Assembly: GCA_035236585.1 (NCBI GenBank)
Contig: CP141132.1
Span: forward strand, 22,357,945 to 22,421,944
Length of the DNA stretch: 64,000 nucleotides
Direction: 5' to 3'
From: Warburgia ugandensis
Taxonomy: Eukaryota > Streptophyta > Magnoliopsida > Canellales > Canellaceae
This document shows positions 33,656-46,418 of the stretch, piece after piece. Every line of letters begins with the position of its first letter. The first letter of the stretch is position 1. Under the pieces are notes generated by a model. The model saw only the letters and a list, made by a program, of their open reading frames with translations, was not told where the DNA came from and searched no databases. A program made the position numbers and the translations under genes.

Positions 33656-36598
33656 TCTCTCTCTTTCTCTAGCATTTATTTTGAAGTTTCAACCATACCA
33701 GAGCATGCAAGTGTTACTGGTATGCTCCACTAACTACTACTATCATTCTAGCTTCCAAATGCTATGAATGGCAATGAGTTATAAGTTAAATCTAATAAAG
33801 GAGAAACTAGAAACAAGTTCTCTATAATTCCCTTGAAAGATTTTCATTAGGGGAGAGCAAGAAAGCAGGGTGAAATTCAAGTTTTTCGCCCCTGTTTCAC
33901 TACAACAAGCCCAATAGGTGTGTAGTAACAGAATCTTGGATTTTTCCCTTGTATGGCCTTGATTCAGTGTTGATCCTTGATCTAAACCATTGATAATGCT
34001 CTCTTTTAGGAAGAATTTGAGTTAAGTCTTCCTATTCTTCCTAAGCAACTATAGAGTAGCCAAACTTCATCTCTATCTCCTCTTTTTACTATTTTTGTGA
34101 GAGAAATAGAACATTTGATTTGCCTTCTTTTGGTCATATTGCTTTCTTTTTTTTTAATGATCTAAACTATTGAAAATTTTCTCCTATGCCTTAGGAAGAA
34201 GTTCCCCATTAGTTTCTAATAATTTCATTGAGTTTTGATGAGATTTCATGAAGAAAATAGTAACAGGTATTGTTACTGTATTGTTATTGTCAGTGATGAA
34301 CCTATCATATTTTGTATGAAATATCCTCTGTTTTCTTAGTTTTCCAAAAAATCTAACCATACAAATGGATTCCTTGATGTCCAATTGGTGTACACAAATA
34401 GTAGCATGGACTATTACTTTGCTTGATGAATCAGCCATCTTTCTGACCAAATATCTTCAGATCTATAGGTTTTATTCAAAAATCTAACCACACAATTGGA
34501 TTCTTTTACATTCAATAATGTTATATACCAAATTTTAGAGGAAAATTCGATCTCAAAATGATGAAATCATTGTTAAAGTACCCCTATTCATCATGTTCAT
34601 GGGGTGTATGTAGGAAAATTCCTGCAACTCATGATTGCTAAGGACACTCTCTTTTCATATATGTACTTTATATCTCATTCAATTATCATTTGATTTTAGT
34701 GTGTAATACCTTGTTTTGAAAGTTCAATAATTTCTGGTCTTAAAATTTCCTTTTCTATATGAAATGCTAGTGATGATCTCTAAAGTTAAAGTCACACATT
34801 GCAATAGCAAGTTTCTATTTGAGTTCAGGTTGAATTCGAGTGAAATTTGACATGGAGTTTCTTGGATACATTTGACACATGTTGAAATAAGTAAATGTTG
34901 AAAAATCATCTTAGAACTTATAAATATTTAATATTATTGTTTTATTTTATCTCTATTACTCTTTTTTTTTTTTTTTGTAAATTTTCTGTTTCTCAATCAT
35001 TGCCACAATCAAGTAAGTGGAAAAATAGTGGAAAGAAGATAGTTTTTGGCATAGTTTTTAATAGAAAATTAGGGAACACCATTTATTAATTCTTAAATAT
35101 TTTAAATGTTTTAGAAATTTTAATTTGAAATTTATCTCAATTTGGAAAAGTCATCCCTCAGTACAATTCTTTGATTCAATCTCATTACCTTTCATAATAA
35201 ATACTTGGAACTAATCCTTTCTTCATTATAGTTATGTTTACATAGAATACTTAGGATTTAATAATCTATCTAGTTTCTAATTTTCAAAAATGTTAAAGTT
35301 GAATTTTCAACAAAACTACATTCCAAGAAAATGGTCGTAGTTTCAATCTACTTCTTGAGTTATAAAGAGGAATAACTAGTGGTAGACCCTAATTCTATTC
35401 TAGGTGATCTCTAATACTAACTTTCAATCATAGTTAATTCTTTGAAATCAATCTCATTCACTTGGTCAATTCATCACCTCATCTTATAATCTTTATAGTG
35501 TAACTCCCTCAAGATCATGATAGTATAATTATTTAGTGCTTTAAATTCACACTAGATCCTCCCCATGAATTTGGCCTTGCAACACTATAATTGACTTACT
35601 ATGCATTTGCAAGAAAACTCTCAACAAGAAGTATGAACAATACAAGTCAAGAGATGAACATCTAAAAAGGCTAAAAAAGGAAAAATTTTAAAAGGAAAAG
35701 TGAAAAATGAAAAAGTGAGAACAGTAAATAAAATTATAGCCAATGAAAAGGAAATGTTCACTCATATGGCTATAAAAAAAAAAGAGTTGTGAATACACTT
35801 GTAGAAGAGCTTTATATATTTTTTCAGACAACCAATGTTTATCCTTAACCCATTCTTTTGATAACCCTATCCTAAGCCTATGTTTTATCTTAATAGAAGT
35901 CCTAACTTGATCTTAGGAGAAGTATGAATTGGTTATGGTTATGGATGAGTAGGGAATTTTAGTAGAGTAAGATTCTTAATAGTTGATATCCTTTTATGAG
36001 ACCATTATTAAGTTCTTTCTAAATTATTGTTCTTTTGTATCAAAATATGTAAAACTTTTGAACTTGATAAACATTATTCTACTCACATTAATGAGAGATT
36101 CACTTGTTTTTTTAGTGGCCCTTTAGAGTGTCAAGTATATCTTGTGAGATTTGAAGTCAATACATTAAGTTGGATGGTAATTTATATTATAATTTCCTTA
36201 AAAACTAATAATTGTATATGCATTGGCTATATTAACACACTCACATTTTGAGGTTTGATAAAGTAATGGGATATCTTTAGCTTAAAGGTAAGATTTTGAA
36301 TTGTTTTTCATTTCTATTAGCATGCTAAAGTTATAAGCTAAAATATAAGAAGATTCTTTGAGAAAAATGAAGGGCTTTCATAAGATTTTCAAAAATATTT
36401 ATGAGTATCATTTCTAAAAACCTTTACGAGACTACAACTCGTACATTAGGGGTAAATTAGGGGTTTAAAGGCTTTCTGCATGCATAGAATGCTGACAACA
36501 ACACCTATAAAAGTGGTTAGGATTTATATTTTAAAATTTTTGCATTTCTTTTTTGTAGTTTTGCTCAATGATCAATAAAATCTAAGTTTGGGGCTATT
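33656..36598 (+). other. Probable 3' internal non-coding region of an LTR retrotransposon
   Basis: No gag-pol coding is readable. The right end (about 35690-36598) is A-rich and closes with ATCTAAGTTTGGGGCTATT, which reads as a polypurine tract directly before the LTR start TGATATG. Plant Tat/Athila elements commonly show such an AAGTTTGGGG motif at this junction. The part from 33660 to 35600 is unassigned and may hold further insertions. Confidence 0.5.
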
Positions 36599-36776
36599 TG
36601 ATATGATTCAAAATATTATATATATATATATATCCTTATATTTAGAAAGTTTAACTCCAAAGGTCACTTAATTATCACTAATTAGGGTCAATTCTACTAT
36701 TTTGCATATCTAAGGTACAAATAAAAAATATACAAATTTATCCCAAAAAGAGTAATTTTACATTCCAACCTACATT

Positions 36777-37128
36777 ATGGGTCACACAAGCCAAAAGTAA
36801 AGTGTTGGAGGTTCATGATGATTATAGGGAGTAATTGTGAAAGTTAGAGCAATCAGAAACCCTACATATAACTCCTACTCAAATGAGTATGAAAAGCTGA
36901 AAAATTTCCAAGTCATGCACATTTGCATACATTTCAACACCTTAAGAAGCTTGTTGAGACAAGTTTAATTCACATATAATGAAGCTTCTTAGAAATAAAA
37001 GAAGATTGGAGCCCACATGAATACTTTATACTTATTTTCTCTCCTACTCAACCAAAGGGAGAAGATCAACCAATGATTATAAGTCTTATCCATATAAAAT
37101 ATTGAAGCATAATTGGTCCACATGAGCA
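36777..37128 (+). repeat. Right copy of the 350-bp direct repeat
   Basis: Partner of 33286-33655, here in its LTR context. Confidence 0.75.
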
Positions 37129-37873
37129 TATGAAGATCTACAAGAATCAAGGTCATTTATTATAGGGCAATCCAATCCAATGGTGGAGAGAAAATAAATT
37201 TTTAAGGAAGATCTAAATGAGATCACATCCATCCAACTAAAGATAAGTGTGATATAAGGGCTACAAAAGAAAGAAAGAAACCCTAGCCCCCTTTCCTATG
37301 TTGAAAAGTCAAATCAAAATCCTAAGGAAAGGAAGATCTCAACCATCAATTCTCATCCAAGGGTCCATACATCTTAGGGTTTCTAAATCATTCATACACA
37401 CACATAATTGAATTCCATGCCCCACTCCCTCCTTAGGACTTTCTAAATTTGAAAAACCTTAAATTCCTACACAAACTTTCTATTTCTTTCACTTTCCCCC
37501 CCAACAATTTCCTTTCCTACTTATTCCTTATCTTTTCATTCTTTTTCCCTTATTTTTTCATTTTATTTCTTCCTATTTTCCACCTTACTTTCCTCATTTT
37601 GAAAAAGATGCCTCCCCACCTCCAACAACCACTTTCCTATTTTAATCTAGCTCTTCTTTCCTCTTTCTATTTCTTTCCTTTTTCCAACTTATTCCCTTCA
37701 TCCCTTAGCACTTCCTCTTTCTTTTCCTTTCCCTTCCCATTTTATTCCCTTTCATCTCAACTCTATTTTCCTCCAATTGAATTCCATGCCCCCCAATCTA
37801 GCCCTTGAGTCAAATTTAACTTATGTGACTTGATGTCAACCATTGAATCCTCTTAAGTCCCATGCTAAAAGTC

Positions 37874-37881
37874 TATAAATA
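37874..37881 (+). promoter_or_regulatory. TATA box of the 36.6-40.6 kb LTR
   Basis: GTCTATAAATAGAGG context. It is about 1.27 kb into the LTR, so U3 would be about 1.3 kb, with transcription starting around 37905. Confidence 0.55.
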
Positions 37882-40035
37882 GAGGTGTTTTGAATGATAT
37901 AAGGATCTTTCAACTTTCCCTAGAACTTAAGGCCAAAAATAGGAGAAACAGAGGGAGGAAGATCGCCCTCACCCAAGCTTCCATGTTCAAATCCTTTGGA
38001 CATAAAGATAAGGTCTCAACCTATTCCAATTCCTTTTCTTGCTTATTTTTCTTTTTATTTCTCTTTCATTGCCTTATTCTAAAATGCATTCACTTTTGTT
38101 TTACTTAGATTGCTAATGTAATTGCACACATCTTCCATGATTTGCATGGATAGTGGTGTTTTAGCTAGTCCTTAGTTTTGCATGTTAATTTCTCATCTCT
38201 CTTTACTTTGTAGCTAATGTAAAGCATAGTAATTCCTTTCATATTCGAGTAGTGCATATGCAGAGCTATTATTCCTTTCCATTGAAATAGGTTTTTCTTT
38301 CATATAGGTGTAGGATTTTACATGCATTCCATCAAAATTGGATGGTGCATCTTTTTCATAGTTGCATGCATGATCATCTATGTAGCTTGCTTAGGTTGCT
38401 TTCATGATAGATTAGTGGGTAAATTATGTTTCATTAGGTTATGTTTCACTTAGTAGATCAAGACTGTAGTATAGTTTTCCATTTAGCTTCTTTGGTTTTC
38501 ATGTTTTAAGAACTTTCCTAATTTAGAAGTAGGGTAGTTTCTAATTTTAGATTTTGTGTTTAGATCTTTGATTTGTTACCTTTTAGTTTTAGTAACTTTC
38601 CAATTTTCTTTCCATATGCATTAGGATTGCTTTAGGATTAATTTAGGACCATTTTAGAAACTAGTTGCATGGTAGAGCATTAGATTGCACTTTCCTAGTT
38701 TATAAATATGCATTTTCCTAATTTATAAATATGCACTTTCCTAATTTAGAAATTCACATTTGACTTAGTTTGACTTTCTAATTTTAATTGCATAAATCCT
38801 AGGATTAGCTTAGAAACTTCATGCATGTTAGTTAATTAGAAATAGAATGCATTCCTAATTTAAAAGTCATGCATAGCATTGCAGTTCATGCATTTAGATC
38901 ACACACAACAACCACTCTGCATTTTTAATTACACGCATGCACACACTTTAATTTGTGTGCATGGATCTTTCCATTCTAAGTAGGTTGCATCACCCACTTT
39001 CCTTCACTCACACACCTTAACATGTTTCTAATTCTATTCACTTTCTATTTCCACATGCACACCCACTTTCTAATTTTAGAATTCATGCATAGTTCATTCA
39101 TCATTCTTTCTCTTCCTTCTAATTTATTTTTATAGAGTTGGAATAAGGGAAAGAAAATGATTCTTATGTCTTTTTTATGATATTTAGGAAACTTTGTAAT
39201 TTCTTAATTAAGGTTCAGGAAAACGTTCAAATCCATTCATAAAGCCACCTATAATCTTAACTAAGGGCTTTATGTTGAAGGGTAGGATTACACTTATTCC
39301 TTGCTTCATCTCCTAAGGGTGGAATTGATGAGTCCTAATACAAAGGCCAACGTCTCCACTTTGTTTTCTTTTTCTTCTATTTCATGTTTAAAGAAAGAAA
39401 CCTCTTCCATGGCTTCCCTATTTGAAAGATGAATGACCTCTAACCCCTGCTTTATCTAAACTCCTTAAAGTTACTCACTTTTTAGAGTTTCTAGCTAAGG
39501 AAAAATGCCATAATTTTTTGTATTTCCATTTCCATCATAATCTTCTTTCTTTCTTAAGGTGGTGATTATTTAGAAAAAGTGTTAAGCCCTTCTTTTCTCA
39601 GCTTCTCTAAGACTTCATTTCTAAGGATCATTTGATAGGATTTGTTTTGGGTTTGTGGCATGTTAGGTTAAGGAGATGAGAAAAAGTTTGGTGGTAACTT
39701 TAGTGTATTTTGGGTTGAAGAGAAGTGTACAAGCTCCTATTGAGTGACATAACATGTAGGCCCTACAACAAAATTCAAGCCGGATTTGAAGGACCTATAC
39801 TTAGTTTCTTTACTTGATTTCTTTCATAGCTTATGTAACAAATCCTTGTAATTTTTCATTTTCTTATTTATGCAAAAGCTCTTTTTCTTTTCTTAGTTAC
39901 TTCATTCCTTTAATTTGTACCTAGTTGCAGTTTTAGATAGTTTCCTTAATTCCTAGTTAGTTGTAGTTTTAGATAGTTTCTTAATTCCTAGTTAAAGTTT
40001 CTTAATATATTTCCTTGCTTAGATAGTTTCTTAGT

Positions 40036-40046
40036 TTTCTAGTTTC
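40036..40046. repeat. Target-site duplication of LINE copy 3, left
   Basis: TTTCTAGTTTC, repeated exactly at 40356-40366. Confidence 0.85.
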
Positions 40047-40355
40047 ATCATCATCATCAAGACCTTATCCCAATTAGGGGTCGTCCACATGAATCTTATT
40101 CCTCCATTCCTTTCTATTAAGTACCATGGCTTCATTTAGTCCCAGAGTTTTTAAATCTTTCCTCACCACTTCTATTCACATTCTTTTGGGCCTTCCCCTT
40201 GCCCTTTTAAAACCTTCTACTTGCATTGCCTCACTCCTTCTAACCGGTGCCATTTTCGGTCTCCTTTGGACATGTCCAAACCATCTAAGTCTAGTCTCCC
40301 TCATCTGGTTACCTATTGATGCTACCCCTAGATTTCTTTACAATTTAGGGTTTAC
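40047..40355 (-). pseudogene. 5'-truncated RTE LINE, copy 3 (309 bp)
   Basis: Minus-strand copy of only the last 300 bp of the RTE LINE, with the (ATC)n tail at 40047-40058 on the plus strand. Minus-strand translation includes RNLGVASIGNQMRE, then a GLPLPL..-equivalent basic region (RGRPKRM-like) and the terminal HVDDP-type end, colinear with the C-terminus of the LINE at 52621-53216. It is bounded by 11-bp target duplications and lies inside the Tat-like LTR. The plus-strand frame at 40126-40362 is its antisense shadow. Confidence 0.85.
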
Positions 40356-40366
40356 TTTCTAGTTTC
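40356..40366. repeat. Target-site duplication of LINE copy 3, right
   Basis: TTTCTAGTTTC, matching 40036-40046. Confidence 0.85.
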
Positions 40367-40643
40367 TTGTTAACTTAGATGTTTCCTTCCTAGTTAGTTT
40401 TTTTTTTATATATAGTTAATTCCTTATTTCTCTCATTTATTTACTTGGTTCATGTCTTTACATTCCTTGTCACTAGTCTTTGCCAGAAATTGTCCTTCTT
40501 TTGAATGCTTGCTATGTTAAAGTATGATAACCTAAATTCTGATTAAATCCATTTATTTACGAGTCTTCATGGGATCAACCCTATTTGTGGCTTCTATACT
40601 CTTATAGAGTCGTACACTTATGGTAATTAATTAAGACACATCA

Positions 40644-40933
40644 CTAGCCCATCAACATTCCAAAACAAGCAAGATTGGACTATTCCTTGCTCCAAAAGGT
40701 AGAGAACTAGTAGTTGTTCTCTTGCATCTCTCTCCCCTCTTCTCTTCTCTCTTTCCTTTCTTTCGTCTTCTCTTCTCTCAATTCATTTTTCTTTGCTCCC
40801 CATGGTTTTCCCCCTTTCCCTCTCTCTTGCTTTCATAGTTTTTCTCTCTTGTTTCTAGCCTAAGATGTCTTATTATAGGTAGACATCTTTGCTAGTTGTC
40901 CATGCCAAGTTAAGTCCAATCCTTCCTTCTATT
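40644..40933. other. Pyrimidine-rich interval between two LTRs
   Basis: CT/TTC-rich run at about 40720-40860; no gene. Confidence 0.5.
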
Positions 40934-41473
40934 TGTAACAATCCCAATTTTTGAAAGATTCTATTTCATATAACTTATGAGTTACTTTGAATGAATTGTG
41001 AATTTGGGTTTTTATGTTTTAAGTGTCACAGAATTGACTTTTCAAAGAACACCTAATTGACTATTGAAACTTCAATAATTCGATTGTACTAAAAAAATAA
41101 TGATTCCAATGATACTAAGTATGCTAAAACTGGAGTTCGGATAAAAGGATTATGTATTTTACAAGCTAACGACCTTGTGGTAAATTCACTTAGTCGGCCT
41201 CACTCACAAAATTCAAAACTAAGAGGCTAGTAGACATTATTTTTATGGATTACCATCTTTATGCAAGATACAAAGCATAGGGATTATAATTAATAGGAAT
41301 TTGTAATATATATTATAAAATAAAATAATATTATTAATAATAAGAGACATTTCTACTTAAAGTGAGCTGCCATTTTGATATCAGTACCCCCCTTTTTGAA
41401 GTTAACTTTAGTCGACTGTTACCAAATGCACAAAGGAAGCAAGAAAAGAGAAGAAGAGAGGAAGAGAGGAAGA

Positions 41474-41619
<146 letters not shown>

Positions 41620-43749
41620 CACTAGAATCACATCATAAAACTGCCACTAATGCCGGCAAGAAAGGAAGACAAGGAAGAATGACACTTAGGGGAGATCTAG
41701 CTTGTTGGAGAAAATGGAGGCTCAGGTCAATGATCCAAGCTAACAATCTTGTTCCTCGCAATGAATCAACCAAACTGATGAAGGATAAAGTTGATCGTAG
41801 CTCATCTAGCACATCAGATCATGCTTGGAATACTCCACATCACTATTTTCACTGACAATGAAAAGCACATCAAAGAATGAGGAAAATAGGAAAAAGGTAC
41901 TTGAAAAATGATGAATGAAACAATTCATTTTGTTCCATATTGTGTGTAGAGGAAAACCCATTTTTGGATTGAAGATTGAAGAAGAAATGATAAAGATCAA
42001 AAGGATAAAACATGATCATCAGTGACTGTGACTTTTCTAGTGAAGCTCTAAGGAAAAATCCCAATTTTTCATTATCAAACAATAACAGGTCTTCACCAAA
42101 TTCAAAGGTATTGTAGGTAAGACTCTGATCTACATTTTTTCCAATTCAATTTGAAAATTTGGTGCAAAAATCTCCATCGACATTGGAATCTCCTATCACC
42201 TTCTATGGCGACAATCATTCGTCCCCAACAACCTAAAATTTGTGCATGAAAAGCATGGTTCACAAGGTATTTTGATGTGATTAGCCCAATGGAATGGTTC
42301 TAGTGAGATCAAAGATCATTGACCATCCAAGGTTAGATCCAATCTCAATCCAATACCATCAATCTACGAATCTAATCATTCTTTCATAGATCGTGATGAC
42401 CCTCAATGATCTAGCATATAGAATGCAACTTTAAGGTAAATATAAGTCATTCATCTATTGATATGTGACCAAATGCTTCATATTTGATCCATCTGAGCCC
42501 TAATCTAGACCTAAGCCATTATATTGCTAATCTATGGTTGGATCTGATAGATTTATGAGCAAATACACTCTAACCCCAATCAAATCTTGATTGATGATCA
42601 AACATCTTGATCTACAAACTCAATGACCCCATCATTTAGATTAGATGTAGATTTGCATTCCAAGCAATAACTGAAAAAGCCTAATATGTGCTATTTGCCT
42701 TCTAGTCAATGATTAGATGTTAGATCGGCCAAATTGTACATGATTTATTGATTGTGCACCGATTTGATTGTTAGAAAGTCCAGAATTGAGCTCTCAAGTA
42801 GTATATGTACCATAAACATCAATCATTTATGGGAATTGATAGCTTAGTTGTTTTGGTTCTCATTTCCCAAATTTGACATATGATTAGTAATCAACTCATC
42901 AAATTGGATGATCCACAATTAGGAAAGATCGATCAATAGATTGAACAATCATGATCATGCTGATCTATACTAATTAATGATGGAAAGGTAATTTGTGGTC
43001 AATTTTGACCTTAGATGATCATGAGAAACATAGATTGCAAACAATTCAGAAGTTTAATAAGAATGTGTGTGTTTTGGGAATTTACAATTAACTGGGGATA
43101 AAAGCCTAAATGGTCAATCTTAACCACTGATTAGTAAGTCAATTTGATGGTTATGACGCTAATGGAATAGATAAACGATAGATGAGGCAAGTGGAAACTA
43201 AGATGAAAATTTTGTAAAATTGCATGATTTTTTATTCTACATATCATGACGTGATCTAATAATGGTGTGAGATTTGAATTGAATGAGTTATTTATAATAT
43301 TGCAATAATCATGTGTTATTATATATGTAGTATTTAAGATATGACTTGTGAAATGAAAATGTTATATGGGAGATTGATATATTATGATTTTATTTCTTGA
43401 ACTATAAATGTAGACAAATTCATCTAAAAAGCATGATTTAAGAATGCACTGCATGTTTTATCACCATGTGATTTGATTTGAAAGTCAAAAGGGCTTGATT
43501 TTGGTATGGGTTACCAATTATGTACAAGATACAGTATTTTCATGGGTATACAATGGACAAGTAGTTAGCCTAGTGATTTTATATTACATGCAAACTATAT
43601 AAGGAGTGTGATTTGAGTTAAACTATATATTTTAAATCCACAAGATTTGTTAAAATAATTTTTAAGATTGATTGAGTGGCATTCAGGTATATGAATACCC
43701 ATACTTTCTACATATGTTGTCATGGATTTGTTTTATGATTTTATGTGGA

Positions 43750-44095
43750 TGTGCTAAGCATTGCACTATGGATGTGACAAGGAGATGCTCTAAGCTAGAA
43801 AGCACCACACCATAGAAGCGATAGGGTAGTGGTACCATGGGCCATTTTAGTGAGGCAGCACATTATGAATGCAATAAGGAAATGCCCTTGGCCAGAAGGC
43901 ACCACACCATAGTCGTGATGGGGTGATGATTACCCTAGGCCATTATGGAGGCACTGCACCATGGATGTGATTGGGAGGTGAGACCTTAAGCTAGCAAGCA
44001 CAATTCCATAGATGCGATGGGGTAGTGGTACCCTAAGCCATTGGTGAGGCACCATACATATGATAAGGTGACAATACCCTAGCCATTGTGGCATG
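43750..44095. repeat. Tandem repeat of about 95 bp, three and a half units, in LTR B2
   Basis: Units carry TGCACYATGGATGTGA, then GCCAGAAGGCACCACACCATA-like and GATGGGGTAGTGGTACCCT-like blocks and close with GTGAGGCA. They sit where copies A2 and A3 have their CCAAAAGACGCTG / CTACCAC module, so the inner part of these LTRs is repeatedly amplified. Confidence 0.75.
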
Positions 44096-45449
44096 ACGAT
44101 GCCTGAATTTTGATGATGTGATTACTCATAACAATTATGTGGACCCAGTAGTGGTTGGATCTATGTGGACTAGTGTGGCTAGATGATTGTGTGCCTCATA
44201 TAGTTAGGGAATGACCACTTATGATTATATACTATTATTTTGAGTTTGATGTTATTTAACTTGCATTACTATTCAAAAGCTATATTCGAGATTCTAATCG
44301 TGATTTGTACATGACATTGCATTGTTGGATCTATTTATGATATTTACATCTATTCAGAATGTTTATTTGACATTGTGATTATAATTTAAATTTGATATCG
44401 CAATGTTGGATTTATTCATGATATTTATGTGAAATGCTTAGAAATTTGATATTCTAAGTGATATTTTCTCCAATATAATCATGCAAATTATTGAAGCATA
44501 ATGTTTTAATGCATTGAAATGATTATTAAAATGTGAAAGAAAATATTTCTCTAAGTTTTTATATGCATCTTATTCCCCTACCAAGCATAGCTTGTTGAGA
44601 TATTATAAACATTTGTTTTTAAAGTATTGAATATTATTCTAATAATTACATTTGGATTGTATATGTACATTTGTCATGTTTGGACCATTTGCAGCCTACC
44701 ACTTGCTTTCTAAGAGGAAGCTCAACCAAGTCCCAAGATTTTACTATAAGGCATCAATTTCCTCTTGCATGGCCAGTTGCCAACACTTTTGGGATGCTAC
44801 TTCTGCAAAGGTCTCGAGTTCTTTGACATATACAAGAGAAGAAAGAAAAGAAAGCATTGGATCTCTGCTTAGTTGAGAGCTATGAAACAAGTCCGCGACA
44901 ATTCAAAACTGGAATTGGCACAGTATTGCAAAGTGGCCACCTTTGCTCAATTTAGCTCAAACCTTAATGTAGTGACTTATGCATTGCCAGGCTTACAAAG
45001 GTGTTAGGCTTACAGAAGTGCCCATACTCTTTTCTTCCCTTATACTTAGAGATCGTAAGAAAGATCAGAACATGCGAAAACAAAATGGAGATTATATATC
45101 AGAAAAGATTGGATAGATATGACTATAAGACTCTCACCACCCCTCCAGTTTCACTACCTGAGGATATGCTAAAACAAGGCCTATGATTGTTGACTGGATA
45201 GATCCTAAAGAAGTAAACTTATTTTTAAAAATGGTTTACTTGAAAAGTAAAAAATATTTTCAGCTTTAAAATTGAAAATCATATTACATTATAAAATAAG
45301 CAAGGAAATGTAGGACAACACTTGAGGTTTCGAATTGAATTTCAAAGAAAATGTTTTTTTCCATTTATTTTCTAAATAGTTTTGCAAACCTGGGGCCTCA
45401 CATTTGGAAAAAGAATTGATAAAGTGTTGTAGAAACCTGGGTTGTCACA

Positions 45450-46418
45450 TAGTGTGGATTATGATCTAATCTCCACCCCTCACTTTGAATCAAACTTCCT
45501 TAAGTTTCATCATCTCTAACTATGGACTATCTTGATTTCCTCAAGATACCATGTCAGCATAAACGTCCTTATTTGGATGCCTTTTGACTTTTTCTAATTG
45601 GTATTATAAAAATTCATGTGATTACATAGAAATGCTTACAAATTATTTTAAAAACTTAGGATTCTTTGAAGTACCTTGAAAACTACAAAATTTTGAACGT
45701 CAAAAAAATGAATGATGGTTTTTAATATCTTTTGAAAAGATGCTTCATGAAAAGTTTGGGCATTTGGAATAATTTAAAAAAAGAATTGAGAGACTTTTGA
45801 AACCATTTTAAACCTAGGGATTAGCTTAAAAACTCAAAATAATATAAAATATTTTGTAGATTAGAATGATTAAAATCTTTGAAAACAAATTATTAATAAT
45901 ATTTTGTACATATTTTAGAAATATAGTTCTTGAAAATGTTTTGGAAAGATTTGGAAACAAGGTTTAGGAAACTTTGAAACTTATGGAAATTCTTGCAAAA
46001 TTTTATGGTATTAGTTTCTAAAATTTTTAAAAACTCTTCAAAAGACTTCAATTTTAGAAATTTGGATAATTTGAAGTGACGTTTGGAAATAAATTACCTT
46101 TTTTTCCTTTTTAAATGTGGAAAACTTTGAGAAAACTTGGGTGATTTTGAAAACTTTGAAATGAACTTGAAAAAGATTTACAAACTTTCTCAAAACTTAA
46201 GTTTAAATGTGGTTCCTTGAAATCATCAATTTGTATATAATTTGGTGTGCACACTTTGCCCCATGCTAGTCTACCATTACAATATCTCTTGGGTACATAA
46301 CTTAGGGTTGTGCATTATACTTTAGAGTAACACTATATGTTGGGTCAAGAAATGATTTTAATTACAGAATTCTTCCTTTCTCCAATCATATTATCTGTCA
46401 TTCAATTTTCACACTCAA
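45450..46418. other. No recognised gene
   Basis: AT-rich, with a high frequency of GAAAACTTTG-like words; no open frame or domain recognised. Confidence 0.5.

Larger units (their letters stand above)
36599..40643 (+). mobile_element. Tat/Athila-like LTR (probably 3' LTR), about 4.0 kb
   Basis: Begins TGATATGATTC after a polypurine tract and ends near ACACATCA, with terminal TGATATG/CACATCA inverse similarity. Close to the end it has ATGGGATCAACCC and GAGTCGTACACTTATGG, resembling the GGGATCGACCC...GTACACTTGCGGT stretch typical of the end of Athila/Tat LTRs. A TATA box lies at 37874-37881. It includes a 309-bp LINE insertion at 40047-40355. The frame at 37449-37808 is a Phe/Pro-rich translation of a pyrimidine tract, not a gene. 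No second full LTR is visible upstream, so the element is incomplete. Confidence 0.6.

Noticed and set aside
33899..33910. CACTACAACAAG, which looks like a CACTA terminal sequence
   Set aside because: No subterminal repeats follow it, no partner end or 3-bp duplication was found, and it is a short match expected by chance.
37449..37808. 119-codon Phe/Pro/Ser-rich frame that looks like a membrane protein
   Set aside because: It comes from a pyrimidine-rich tract within the Tat-like LTR; composition alone explains the hydrophobicity.
44652..44876. 74-codon frame with several Cys, Trp and aromatic residues
   Set aside because: Located within LTR B2, no recognisable family, and no corresponding open frame in B1.
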